A stretch of DNA of 64,000 nt from Melieria omissa (taxonomy: Eukaryota > Arthropoda > Insecta > Diptera > Ulidiidae). Location of the stretch: positions 72,866,432-72,930,431 of the forward strand of contig OZ020270.1 of NCBI GenBank assembly GCA_963971225.1. The letters are read 5' to 3'. This document shows, piece after piece, positions 19,118 through 31,122 of the stretch; position 1 is the stretch's first letter, and the number at the start of each line of letters is the position of its first letter. The translations under genes were made by a program, and so were the position numbers. The notes beneath the pieces were generated by a model. It was not told where the DNA came from, did no database searches, and saw only the letters and a list, made by a program, of their open reading frames with translations.

Positions 19118-19654
19118 TCAGCAATGAATATTGTTTGGGTTGGGGTTAAATGTCTGCACTACGGAGTGTAGAAGCTCTGCTAGCAGTAATATAGCGCACA
19201 ATTCAAGTCGAGGCAGACTGACTTGTTTGGTTGGTGCAACGCGTGATTTGGCGCATAAAAGTGACGAGCTCACTGTGTCTTGACTTCTGGTAACCATGTA
19301 AATGCAAGCGCCGTATGCTTTGGTGCTAGCATCTGCAAAGGCATGAAATTCAGTGCTTGTGTTAACTGGCACATACCTGGCGACTTTGACGTTTTCGATG
19401 AGCGAAAATTGATGTTGGAGTTCATTCCATTTGGTGAAGACATCTTGTGGAACGCTTTCATCCCACTGCACATTCAATTTCCACAAGTCCTGCATTAAGA
19501 TTTTGCACGACACGATGATGGGATTTATCAATCCAAGTGGGTCGAAGAAGCTGAATATATTCGATAAAATCGTTCGTTTTGTTGGTTTTGTTGACGAAGG
19601 AGGATGGTATGCGAAAAGGAAATGGTCATGTGATGGTGACCATCGAAGGACCAA
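19118..19654 (-). pseudogene. BEL1 RNase H region
   Basis: FFDPLGLINPIIVSCKILMQ marks the RT connection, followed by FHAFADASTKAYGACIYMV, the RNase H first-strand Asp box, and [19 protein letters not shown], a signature of BEL-type pol (P.K..SLPRLEL.A..L). It degrades the RNA strand of the hybrid. 18720-19117 holds further, badly decayed pol sequence. Confidence 0.85.
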
Positions 19655-19678
19655 TGCCTTGATATAATCTGCCTCATT

Positions 19679-20938
19679 TTAATGCACAATTTTCGCCCGA
19701 TCCGATTGCGGCACATCTGCGATGACAGTCATGCTGTTTGAAGCAAATTTGCGAAGAGGGAAACCACCCCGATTGAGCATTTCTTGGTGTTTTATTTCGA
19801 TGACTTCTTCAACCGTGGACCCGCCAGTCATGAGATTATCCACATAAAAATCTCTCAAAGTGACTGCAGACGCAATAGGAAATGCTGCGGCTTCATTTTC
19901 AGCTAATTGCCGTAAGCATTTTACTGCTAAATATGGCGCACAACTTGTGCCATATGTGACTGTTCGTAACTGAATCTTTTTAACGGGCTTGTGAGGCAAA
20001 TCTCTCCACAGGATGCACTGCCACTTAGCGTCGTCTTCATCTACGAGGATCTGTCGATACATTATCTGCCATCAGCATGTACTTATGTGTCCTGAATCGG
20101 ATGAGGATTGTAAAGATGTCATCTTGAAGAGTTGGCCCAACTCGAAGAATATTCTTGAGTGATTTGCCATTGGAAGTATGGCTCGAGGCATCGAAACCTA
20201 CACGAAGCTTTGTGGTCGAGGAGTACAATTTGGTGACAGCGTGATGAGGGATGATATGTTGAGCACATTGGTTCTTTTCTGTGAGTCCCATATGACCCAT
20301 GTTCAAATACTCGTCGATGAATTGATGATACTGGTGTTTAAGTGTGTTATTGCGATGTATTTTGTTTTCCAATGACACTAATCTTTTGTAGGCGATGCCG
20401 AAGGATTGCCCTAAGGACTGAGGACTCTCCTTAAATGGCAAACGGACGATAAATTTGTTACTGGTGGGGCATGTTTTCGTTGTAACCTTAAAAAAGTCTT
20501 CACAATATTGCTCTTCGGCCGAAAAAATTGGTGATGAATTATTGTGATAATCGTCTAGCTTCCAAAACTTCTCCATTAGTGTTGAAATGCAACTCTAAAG
20601 TACGAAGCAATGCAACTATGTGAAGCTGTCAACGTAAGCTTTTATGCTTCACATTTTCTATGTTTCTTACCCTCCTTGTACATTTACATTGTAATACTCA
20701 TTCCTTTTGCATTAAAACTTCACTGAATACGGACGTGCCTTTCTTTTACTGCGCCGCATAGGACGCATCGGAATTTGGTCCAAGAAGGTCTATGAAGTGT
20801 ATTCAGCAGTGGCTCTTCAGATACTGCAATGAACGATTTGTATGGGCACGATGATGACAACGATGATAATGGTAACGAAGACAACGACGATGATAGACTT
20901 GGTGGTGGTTGGACTGCGCCTGACACTATCCAACCCAA
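19679..20938 (-). pseudogene. BEL1 reverse transcriptase
   Basis: Two overlapping frames. The first (20037-20576) has FIVRLPFKES, the conserved BEL pre-RT block, and KLRVGFDASSHTSNGKSLKNIL. The second (19679-20062) has MYRQILVDEDDAKWQCILWR, TYGTSCAPYLAVKCL and FYVDNLMTGG. The metal box is YVDN rather than YVDD, a change expected to cripple polymerisation, and the two frames do not connect. 20576-20938 is a low-complexity, decayed link (serine/proline-rich in one frame). Confidence 0.85.
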
Positions 20939-20947
20939 CTTTGTTTT

Positions 20948-21640
20948 TTAAAGTGTAGGTAAGTTGTGGTGTAACTTTATTTGACCTACCAGCAATAATT
21001 CATAAAACAAACTCGCTCCGAGAAGGCAGTCGATTGTACCCGGTTGATAAAAATCTTCATCAGCAAGTGTGATATTTTTTGGAATGTTCCATTTACTTAT
21101 GTCGATGCGATGAGTTGGTTGGCATGACGTGATCGATGGAATCACAATGGCCTTGATGATTGTGGAGAACGCATTTTGCAATGAGTGCAATTTCACTGTG
21201 CACAGCTGCTGTGCTTTTGTTGTTGTGAAGCCGATGCCTGTGACTTCAATGTTGTGCTTAGTACGAGATAGACGAAGATGCTGAGCAATGCGCTCAGTGA
21301 CAAAGTGGAGTTGGGAGCCTGAGTCTAGCAGTGCTCGTGCGATGATGGAAGAGCCACCCACATTATGTAGGCGTACGAGTGCAGTGGCGAGAACCACTTC
21401 TGTATTTGGTTTATGTACCTGCAGCACAGTTGGCTTTCTCTCCTGCGTTTCTCCGGTGATGTTGTTGGTAGGATCGTTTTCGATGGCGCCTGAACGATGA
21501 AGCAGAGTGTGGTGACTTACTCTACAATGTTGACAGCGGCGAAGAGATGGACAATTGCTGGAGTTGTGACCTTGACGTAAGCAATTGAGGCACAGCTTGA
21601 GTGTTTTGACCAAACTGTACCGCTTATATGGGTCCAACTT
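20948..21640 (-). pseudogene. BEL1 gag zinc knuckles and aspartic protease
   Basis: LCLNCLRQGHNSSNC and CQHCRVSHHTLLH form the paired knuckles typical of BEL gag; ARALLDSGSQLHFVTE is the protease active site. The frame is open to the stop at 20948. Its upstream part is cut by LOA2 at 21641 and continues at 33327 after the 13-bp duplication. Confidence 0.85.
21628..21640. repeat. 13-bp target duplication of LOA2 (left)
   Basis: ATGGGTCCAACTT occurs here and at 33327-33339, directly after the LOA2 tail. Confidence 0.9.
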
Positions 21641-21780
21641 CCTCCACAAGGGTAGTCACCTTGTCGTGGTGTGGGGGCTTGCCGCGGGCAAGGACGCCGC
21701 AGACTAGTCCAATCCAAGTGATGAACGGAATGGAATAGTCTGGGGCGGTGCCCGTACTAAGCACTACCCCCCCCCCCCCT
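21641..21780 (+). promoter_or_regulatory. Structured 5' leader of LOA2
   Basis: Hairpins can be seen directly: ACAAGG-7 nt-CCTTGT (21646-21664), CTTGCC-GCG-GGCAAG (about 21677-21691) and GGGC-GGT-GCCC near 21745. A run of C (about 21766-21779) follows. Some LINE leaders carry promoters or self-cleaving HDV-like ribozymes; I cannot show that fold here. Confidence 0.4.
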
Positions 21781-21989
21781 AACCCAGGGTGTTACGCGGA
21801 CCGTGCCCACTGGGTGGTTTGCAGCCAGGGTGTATACCGGCTGTATTCTTACGGTGCCTTCCTGATACCGGGCCACCTCAGGAAGTACAATGGCCTTGCC
21901 ATGGTATGCGGGCTCTGCCATGGTCGACCAACCCTGTCCCTGCCAGAATCTTTGGCCGCCATCGCCTTCGCCTTGTGCGCGGGCAGGCG

Positions 21990-23631
21990 GCCGCACCGTC
22001 ATTATGAGTACAACTATACGAAAATGCGGGAAAAATAAGCGAGGAATTCCACTCGCTCTGCGGGACTACACCGCAACACAGCTAGCTGCTGTGCCGGAGC
22101 ATTCGCTCCGAAATTCAGAAGCAGACCTGGGGCCCAGCACCAGTCGGGGAAGAATACCTTCCCGGGCGGCGAGGGGCTCACGCAGGGGCGGTCGGGTGGC
22201 TGCCGGTGCTGGCAGGGGGGGATATCTAGGCAGAGCAGACCTCTATTCGATATCTCTGCTCTGACAGCGTCGACCAGCACTGGACCCAACACAAGTCAAG
22301 TGAGCAGGGAGGCGGCTCCTCCCATCGGTCCTGGAAATATACAGTCCAGACTGGTGGTGGGAACGTTGCCCACAGGCCAGGCTCCTAGTGTCAGTGTTGC
22401 AGTGAGTGAGCGGGTAATAACACCGCCACCTACCGCTGTGACACCGGCAGCAGGGCCAGCCGCTGACAGGAAAACAAGCAGGCCCAAGAAGCAGCTCCCG
22501 GAACTACCGCCCTTAGGACAACCAGGTGGCCTGGATGACCCCCTAAGGCGCGGCTTAAGCGGAGCTGGGGTTAAATGGTACCTCCGATACCTCAAACAAG
22601 GATTGAGCAAGGAGGAGGCGAGAAGTAAAGCAGAGGAGCACAGGGGAGGACCCCCGGTTACAGCAGCTCCACCAGCTTTACCTAGAAAGAGAGGGAGCGA
22701 CAATATAACTCCCCCCCCAACGTCCTGAAACTAAAAAGTCCAGGACGTGTACTCAGGCACTGGGAGCTAAGACGGGAAAACCCCAGAATAGCAACCAGTC
22801 TGAGGGTGAGCCCATGGCGGGCGCAAGTTACTCGAGTGTCCTCAGGGCTCCTGCGGCCATTCGGGTGGCGGTTCTGCCTAAGGATTATCCTCTGAAGACA
22901 CTGAGCAAGGAGGAGCTCTCTCTTCTAGAAGAAGCTATCGTGAGTGAGATAGCTAAGGGGTGGGCATGCCCACTGGTGTTCAGCGGCATCCACTTTCGGC
23001 CGGGACTTCTGCTGACAGACTGCGGGAACCAGGGTACCGTAGACTGGCGTAGCAGGCGGTCCCGAAGCTGGAAGGCTGGAAGGGTGTAGAGCTCCATGTG
23101 TGCCTTGGAAATGAAATTCCCAAGACACATCATGTTACCCTATTCCTTCCTAGGAGCGCTGGACAGGAATCCAGCAAGCTCTTTGCACTATTGCAAGCGC
23201 AGAACGCGGGGATTCTCACGAATCTTTGGAAGGTCGTGACTTCCAAAGAGGAGGGCAAGGGCATGCTGTGGAATCTGACCGTTGACGAAGTGTCTTTCGC
23301 GACGATCAGGGGAAATGGCAATGCTCTGAATTTCAGGTTTGGGAGTATCCCAGTCCATATTCCCAAATCTGGAGGCCCGCACAGTGTGGAAGTGCCCCCC
23401 ACAGAACCAGCCGAAGTCGGGAATCCACCGGCAGAGGCGGTAAGCTCAGGCGCAACGAAGCCCTCCACCGAACCCGGGACTTCACCGAAGGTCGGGGAGA
23501 AAGCCGGAGCAGTAGCGGAAGAAATAGTAGCTTCCCAAGATTCAATTGGGGAGATTAACCTTGGGGCGCTGGGGCTTCAAGGCAGCACAAACGTGAAATG
23601 GAGGAGCAGCTGTCGGACGAGATATCGATAA
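21990..23631 (+). pseudogene. LOA2 ORF1 (gag-like), several shifts
   Basis: Pieces in alternating frames: TIRKCGKNKRGIPLALRDY at about 22015, an Arg/Gly-rich SRGRIPSRAARGSRRGGR segment near 22150, ELPPLGQPGGLDDPLRRGLS near 22520, SYSSVLRAPAAIRVAVLPKD near 22830, VTSKEEGKGMLWNLTVDE near 23230. The same order is found in LOA1. No CCHC knuckle was seen. It would coat LINE RNA. Three frame changes between 22264, 22728 and 23098 break it, unless some are sequencing errors in the G/C runs. Confidence 0.75.
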
Positions 23632-23685
23632 CGGCGCTGCTCGAGATGGACATTGAATCCTCTCCATAGCTCTAACACTCGAGCG

Positions 23686-26600
23686 ATGAAGGTTGTCCAA
23701 ATCAACCTTCATCACGCGAAGGCGGCATCGGCCGTCCTAGCGCACAAGTTCACCCGAGACCACATCGGGGCGGCGCTGGTACAGGAACCCTGGTGCTACA
23801 AGGGGAGAATCTGTGGACTCAACTCGACGCAAACCAGGGTAATTTATGACACAAGGCACGAGATACCTCGTGCCTGCATCATGATTGATAAAAATATTAA
23901 CTATGTTTGTATTTCAGAGTACATGGCCAGGGACCTGGTAGCGGTGGCGATGACGGTCAAAATCGAGGGACGTGACCTTGAGATCGTCCTAGCGTCCGCC
24001 TACTTTACAGGCGAGGACATGATGGTACCCCCCCAGGAAGTGCAGGGCCTAGTGGAATACTGCAGGGCAAACGCCTTGCCTCTTCTGCTAGGCGGCGACA
24101 TGAACGCCCACCACACCATCTGGGGCAGCACCAATGACAACATCAGGGGTGAGTACCTGTTAGACTATATATTAGCAACTAACCTAGTTATATTTAATTC
24201 GGGAAACTCACCGACGTTCGTGACTAGGGCTAGGCAGGAGGTCCTTGATCTTACCATAGGTAACAGTAGGATCAGCGACTATGTGTCTGACTGGATGGTG
24301 TCAAATGAACCTTCTCTCTCAGATCATAGGATGATCGAGTTTAAAATAGCAGGTGACATAATGGAGATACCTCCAACCAGAAACCCCAGGAAAGCCGACT
24401 GGGGAATCTTCACTAAACTACTAGAAGAGGATCGATCCCTGCTCGATATTCGTGGTAGGATGCGGCATCCACTCGAAATCGAGCAGGCGGTTAGCGTCCT
24501 GAACGGAGCAGTAATGAATGCCTATCACTCAAGCTGCCCCGAAAGTACAAAAACCAGGAAGAAGTCCACACCATGGTGGAACAAAACCCTGGCGAAGCTC
24601 AGATCCGAATCCCGGAGGCTCTTCAACAGGGCAAAGCGGACAGGTGAATGGCAGGAATACACCACTGCAATCACCAAGTATACAAAAGAAGTACGCAAGG
24701 CAAAGAGAACCAGTTTCCATACGTTTTGCGAGGAGATATCATCCACCCCCCAGGCGGCGAGACTACATAAAGCCCTCGCAAAAGGAGGGGTGGAGAATAA
24801 GATGGCTCTCAAGCTTCCGGATGGGGGGTACACACGAAATGAAGAGCAAAGGGCTCTCGCTCTTCTTAACGCACATTTTCCAGGGGCAGTCCCGCAGGAC
24901 ACACCCGGCGAGTGCAGTATGTACCTACCAGACAGAAGAGACTGGGAGTTGGCGAACAAAGTCATCTCTCAGGGAAGGATTGACTGGGCACTGAACACCT
25001 TTCAACCTTTCAAAACGCCAGGGCCGGATGGCATCCTCCCTGTCTTTCTCCAAAAAGGCAGGGCGGTGCTGCTAAGGCATTTAACTGGCATAATGAGAAG
25101 CTGTCTAGCAGCAGGTTACATTCCCATAAGTTGGAGAAGTGCCCTGGTAGCTTTTATACCGAAAATTGGCAAGAGGGACTTTACAGAGCCAAAATCCTAC
25201 AGACCAATTAGTCTAACATCTTTCGTCATGAAGACCATGGAGAAGTTGTTAGATCAGCACATACGAACCGTGACGCTCAAGAGACAACCTCTTCATGCTG
25301 CGCAGCATGCGTATAGGGCAGGAAGGTCGACGGAGACTGCCCTTTACCAGCTCACGAGTCTGATTCAAAATGCTCTTACGAATAAAGAGACTGTGCTGTG
25401 CGCTTTCTTGGACATCGAAGGAGCCTTCGATAATACCTCCCATGAGGCAATAGAAAGAGCACTTAACCGAAGAGGGGTAGAAACCACTCTCAGCCGCTGG
25501 GTAAAAGCTATGCTTACCACCAGAACGGCAGTAACGAAGGTGGGCTCAACCACCAGGAGTGTACTGACGACCAGAGGTTGCCCTCAGGGTGGTGTATTAT
25601 CACCACTACTGTGGAGCCTGGTTGTAGACGAGCTCCTTGATATACTGACAAGCAGTGGCATAATCTGTCAAGGTTATGCCGATGACATTGTCATTGTTGC
25701 CAGAGGAAAATTCGAAGACACTCTGTGCGACATAATTCAGAGAGGGTTAAAATTAACCCAAGAATGGTGTGCCCGGGCAGGCTTACGAATAAACCCGGAT
25801 AAAACCACCATAGTACCATTTACACTAAAAAGGAAACTGCAGCACATGCGGGCGATACGCTTGCTTGGCAAGAGCATCGCAAGCAAGCCGGAGGTAAAGT
25901 ATCTAGGTGTAACACTAGATTCGAAGTTACTCTGGAATAAACATGCTGAGGCAGTTATCGGCAAAGCAACGAAAGCAGTCATGGTGTGCAGATCATTAGC
26001 AGGTAGAACTTGGGGCTGTAAACCAGGTATACTGAGATGGTTGTACATCATGATAGTGAGGCCAGTACTCACATATGCAGCAGTGGCATGGGCCTCAAGA
26101 ACCAAACTCACTACAGTGAGGAATCGGTTAAATAAGGTCCAGCGACTGGCGTGCACGTGCATTACAGGGGCTATGAGAACCTGTCCCACGGTGGCACTGG
26201 AGGTGATACTCAATATATCACCATTGCACACAGCAATTGAAATGGCGGCAAAGCGCACTATCATTGGGCTGGCCCGAACCAGTAAAGGGGGGGATCACGT
26301 TCTAAGTCGCAGAGATTTGGACGTGTTATCTGTAAGTAACCCCTATGTATTGTACCCAATGGATACAATAGCGAAAACATATAACTACGAGAAAAACTTC
26401 GCAGTATGTATGAGTAACAAAGTGGACTGGGACTGGGAAGCACACCAGTCCCATTTCAAACCACATACTATTACGTGGTTCACAGATGGCTCCAAAACGC
26501 ACGAGGGAACAGGGGCGGGGGTATTTGGACCTCGCTTCAAGTACTACGAGCCCATGGGGAATACACCCAGCATATTTCAAGCAGAGTTATATGTCATCAG

Positions 26601-27089
26601 GCTCTGTGTACAGACTAACCTCGAGCGTTTGTACAGGGGGCAAGACATAGTCATTTGTTCTGACAGTCAAGCAGCCATCAAAGCACTAATCTCGTATGAG
26701 ATTACCTCAGGGTTGGTGCTGGAATGCATAGAAGCATTGAATAAGCTGGGCACAGATAACCAGGTTAAAATCCTCTGGGTCCCAGGACATAGAGGATTAG
26801 AGGGAAATGAGGAGGCTGATAGTCTTGCTAGAACTGGGGCAGCTATAATCCCCCTTGCACCAGAACCTTTCATTGGGCTGGGCAAAAGCACTCTAGCAGA
26901 GTCACTAAGACTTGAGGAAAGAACCAGGAACTCAGAACACTGGTCAAATGCCACAGGTCTTAGGCAATCGAAAATCTTCATTAAAGGTTATAACTCCAGA
27001 TGGAGTGAAGAATGCCTCAGACAGGGAAAAACCCAGCTTAGACTGGTCACCGGGCTGTTAACCGGGCACTGCAGGATGAGGAAACATAT
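23686..27089 (+). CDS. LOA2 ORF2: endonuclease, RT, RNase H (main part)
   Basis: Start chosen at ATG 23686 (MKVVQINLHH), where the endonuclease fold begins; the frame is open slightly upstream. Domains: EEP endonuclease (QEPW, GGDMNAHHTIWGS, SDHRM; residues about 1-215), RT (residues about 430-720: PKSYRPISLTSF, FLDIEGAFDNT, GCPQGGVLSPLLW, GYADDIVIVA with the YADD metal box) and RNase H (ITWFTDGSKTHEGTGAG, QAELYVI, ICSDSQAA, GNEEADSLA; about 925-1060). It nicks DNA and copies the LINE RNA in place. The frame is unbroken until Gypsy B and resumes in frame at 33042. Confidence 0.92.
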
Positions 27090-27516
27090 TGTTACGAATA
27101 TTAAGTCTAGTGGGCTGTCACGTATCTCTGGATTGTGTGATTTGAAAATAAAACACCGTCAGTTTCTTAAATGCAGACAATAAAATACACCAACAGTCAC
27201 TTTATTATTCACAGTTTACACTTTACTGTTCGTACACTTAAGTATTTGCTTAATTATTCCGTGTGGCAACTTCACTTGTCAAAACCAGACTGACTCGCTG
27301 TACCGCATCTGGCCACCTTTTATACTCTGTCCGGCCGTCGCGCAGATCGTTCTCGCACGTTGCCAGATTGGACTAGAAGTTTCCCTGATGACCGCGACCA
27401 TCGTTGCCAGGTTGGGCTAAAAGTTACTATCGCGGCCGTCGTTGCCAGATTGGGTTATGGCACGGCACGTAGCGGCAGGGTTGCTTTGCACCGCGACAGA
27501 CTGGCTCATCGTTACA
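27090..27516 (-). repeat. Gypsy B 3' LTR (427 bp)
   Basis: Plus-strand ends TGTTACGAAT and CATCGTTACA. AAAATAAAAC near 27150 and a TTTTATACTC stretch near 27320 (GAGTATAAAA on the element strand) are a possible polyadenylation signal region and TATA box. Confidence 0.93.
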
Positions 27517-27527
27517 CTGCCCACCAC

Positions 27528-30500
27528 TTAGACTTGTTCGTCCCGAACAAGTGCCGAGGCTCCGCTGTGATGAGGCGCCAGGCGCTCCAAATGGACTACC
27601 TTCAGCTTAGCGCCTCTATTGCTGCAACGTTGAATCCGGTATACCACGTCGTTAATCCTAGTCACGACTTCGTAAGGTCCTTCCCATGACGCTTGGAGTT
27701 TCGGAGACAAACCTTTCCTCCGCTGCGGGTTGTAGAGCATTACCAAATCGCCTTCTTGGAACCCTGCTGAGTTGGCCCGTAGATCGTATCTGGCTTTCGC
27801 CTTATCGCTGACCAGTTTGGTGCGGCCCCTTATAAATTGGTGAATTTCCTCCAGTTCCGCCCGCTTATTGGCCACGTAGTCCGTCTTAGCGCCTCCCGTC
27901 GTGCTGACTACCCCGAACTTCAAGTCAGCGGGTAACCGCAACTCTGTGCCGAACACTGCTCGGGCTGGAGTGAGTGATGTCGTGTCGTGCGGGGCTGACC
28001 TATACGCCATCAGGAACAGGGGGATGTGCGTGTCCCAATCCTTTTGATTCCTGCCTACCACTTTCCGCAGGTATTCCTCCAGTGTCCGGTTAAAGCGTCC
28101 CACCATGCCGTCGGACTGTGGGTGCAAAGGAGTGGTACGCGTTTTCTTTATCCCCAGCAGCTCACACACTTCCTTGAATACCGCAGACTCGAAATTCCGG
28201 CCTTGATCTGAGTGCAACTCCAACGGAACTCCGAACCTGGCTACCCAGTTGTTTACCAGCTTTTCCGAGATCGTGGTGGCCTCCTGGTTAGGAATAGGGT
28301 ACACTTCGGGCCATTTGCTGAAGTAATCCATTACGACCAGCATATATTTGTTGCCTTGAGTGCTAGTTGGGAATGGGCCGGCGACGTCCATAGCAATCCG
28401 CTCGAAGGGCGCTCCCACGTTGTACTGCTGCATGCGGCCTCGAGATTTTCTTGTCGGCCCTTTCGCGGCTGAACATCGGTCGCAGCTCTTAATCCACTCG
28501 GCTACAGACTCCTGACATCCTACCCAGTAGAATCGTCTTTTTATTTTGGCGACGGTTTTGGTGATGCCTAGGTGCCCTCCACTGGAGTCGTTATGGTATG
28601 CCTCGATGACCTCGTTGATTCTGCTTTTCGGCACTACCATTAGGGGGTTGCTGGTACGACCATCCGCGCTCTCCCATTCGCGGTACAGGCAGCCTTCCTT
28701 CAGCCGCAAACTTTTCCACTGTGCCCAGTAAGCCTTAGCGATCGGGCTTTCACCGGCCATCTCCTGCCAGTCTGGACGTGCGCCTTGCTCCTTGCCTTCG
28801 ACGATCTTCGCAAGATCCGCATCCTCACGCTGGTCTTTTTGTAGCCTCTCCGCAGACCACTCTTCCTCTGGCATGACGCTGACCAACCGGACGTCCACTA
28901 TCTGTTCTTTGCTTTCGGCTCGCGAGCATTGCCTGCATTCGACTTTGCACGGACGGCGGGACAATGCATCGGCATTCCCATGGCTACTGCCCTTGCGATG
29001 CTCTATCGTGTAGTCGTAGCTCTGCAGTCGCTCGATCCACCGCGCCAATTGCCCTTCAGGATCTTTAAAGTTCAGGAGCCATCTCAATGCCGCATGATCT
29101 GTGCGCAGGCGAAACTTTTGTCCATACAGATATTTGTGGAAGTGTTTCACGCAGTCCAATACCGCCAGCAGTTCTCTCCGGGTCACACAGTAATTGCGTT
29201 CCGGTTTCGATAAAACCCTACTGTAGTACGCTATCACTTGTTCCTGGCCGTCTATTATCTGTGATAGCACACCGCCAATACTACTCCCGCTTGCATCTGT
29301 ATCCAGCACAAACATCTCCCCAGGCACGGGGAAGGCCAGAATTGGAGCACTGCACAGTTTTTCCTTCAGACGTGCAAAAGCCTGTTCCTGCTCCTCGCTC
29401 CACTCGAAAGCTTGGCTCTTTTTCGTCAGTTTGTGCAAGCTGCTGGCTATGTTCGCGAATCCCGGAACAAATCGGCGGTAGTATGTGCACAGGCCCAGGA
29501 AACTGCGGAGTTCGTGTAGATTGCGTGGTCGGGGCCACTCCTTCACCGCCGTGATTTTGCCTTCATCCGTATGCACTCCGCGGGCGGAAACCGTATGGCC
29601 CAGATACTTGACCTCCTTTTGGAACAGCGAGCACTTCTTTGGGTTGAGTTTAAGCCCGGCTTTTTGTATCCGCTCAAATACCTCCTTCAGCTTTCCCAGG
29701 TGGTCGTCGAAGCTTTTACCCATTACGATTATGTCGTCGAGGTACACCAGACACGTCCGCCAATGCAGCCCTTTTAGCACGCGTTCCATTAGCCGCTCGA
29801 ATGTTGCTGGTGCGTTGCAGAGTCCAAACGGCATGACGGTGAACTGCCACAAACCATCGCCAACACTGAAAGCCGTTTTCTCCTTGTCCTTGTCTGCAAG
29901 CTCTACCTGCCAATAGCCGCTGCGTAAGTCGAGCGTGGAGAACCACTGCGTGCCTGACAGTGTGTCGAGGGTGTCATCGATCCGAGGTAGTGGATAACTG
30001 TCCTTCTTGGTCACATCATTGAGCTTTCGATAGTCCACACAAAACCGGGTACTGCCATCTTTTTTCTTGACTAGCACAACCGGCGAGCACCAGGGGCCCG
30101 AAGAAGGCTCTATGACCTTGTCTTTCCGCATGTTCTCGATCAAATTTGTGACCTCCTCCCTCTTGGCCAGAGGGACTCGTCTTGGCGGTTGGCGAATCGG
30201 TTTTGCACTTCCGGTGTCGATGTTGTGCTTCACTATGGCTGTTCTTCCGCCTGCTTCCGCTGCAAATATTGACCCATAGTGCTGCAGGAGTGACCTCGCC
30301 TTCTGTTTCTGCTTGGCCGTCAACTCGCTGCGCCACTGGTTCTCCTGCGGTATGGCGTCCATGTTAAACCCGCTCTTCTCATTACCTCCAGGCGGGCTAC
30401 TCTCGCAATTGACCACTGCTACAGCTTCCTTACACTCGCCAATTACCTCATCTTTTCCGACATATCTGGGTGCATTCAGGGGGTTCAGTATTCTGACTGG

Positions 30501-31033
30501 TATCCTTCCATTTTTAGGTTCCACTAATGTACGTCCGATGATGATGCTGTCGTGTCCTTGCTTCGGTGCTTCTACTACCCACAGCCGACTCGTCCCATCG
30601 TCCTCGTCCACCTTTGCCCACACAATCGCCTCAGAATTCGCTGATATCCTCCTGTGTTGGCACGATAAAACCTTCCTTACCGCCACGCTTCGCTCATAGC
30701 CGGTGTGCAGCGGGAATTCAACGTTGGCATATCTCAGCACATTTTCCTTCAGGTCCAGCGTAAAACCGTGCCTAATCATGAAATCCACGCCGATAATCAC
30801 GTCGTCCATTATATCCGCGACGATGAACTCATGTTCCAGGCTGCTGGTGCCGATAGCAATCGTTTTGTAACTTTCCCTCTCACCGGCGCGCGCTCGCCAG
30901 TCGCAGTCCGCAGCTGTATGCCATGCAGCGGTTCCCAGTTCTTCAGCAGCTTCCTTTTTATGATCGAATATGACGCCCCAGTATCTAGTGTCAACACGAA
31001 CCACTTTCCATCTATCCTTCCTTCAATTGTCAA
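27528..31033 (-). CDS. pol: Gypsy B pol, nearly intact (one shift in protease)
   Basis: Minus-strand polyprotein of about 1160 codons. Protease LTLDTGASYSI lies at about 31000 in one frame; from about 30870 to the stop at 27528 all other domains share a second frame. That change follows a small deletion in a T-rich run (compare GTTTTGTAAC here with GTTTTTGTTAC in Gypsy A). RT has [10 protein letters not shown] and YLDDI, RNase H LDTDASGSS and LRTDHAALRWL, integrase the HHCC finger (CDRCSAAKG), HSDQGRNFES and the Glu-bearing segment around NRTLEEYL. The gag and pol frames differ, so ribosomal frameshifting may normally join them. No envelope ORF. Confidence 0.9.
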
Positions 31034-31122
31034 GCTGCTGGGCTGTCGTTTCAGCTGTGAGACAAGGATGGTGGGGCGGCAGATTGTGGGGATCAGCTCA
31101 CGCCCCTTTGGGCTGACCCGTT

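Noticed and set aside
27360..27516. Small protein from the Gypsy B LTR (also at 32881 and 37000)
   Set aside because: The same frame appears in every LTR copy, including the solo LTR, and runs into unrelated flanking sequence.
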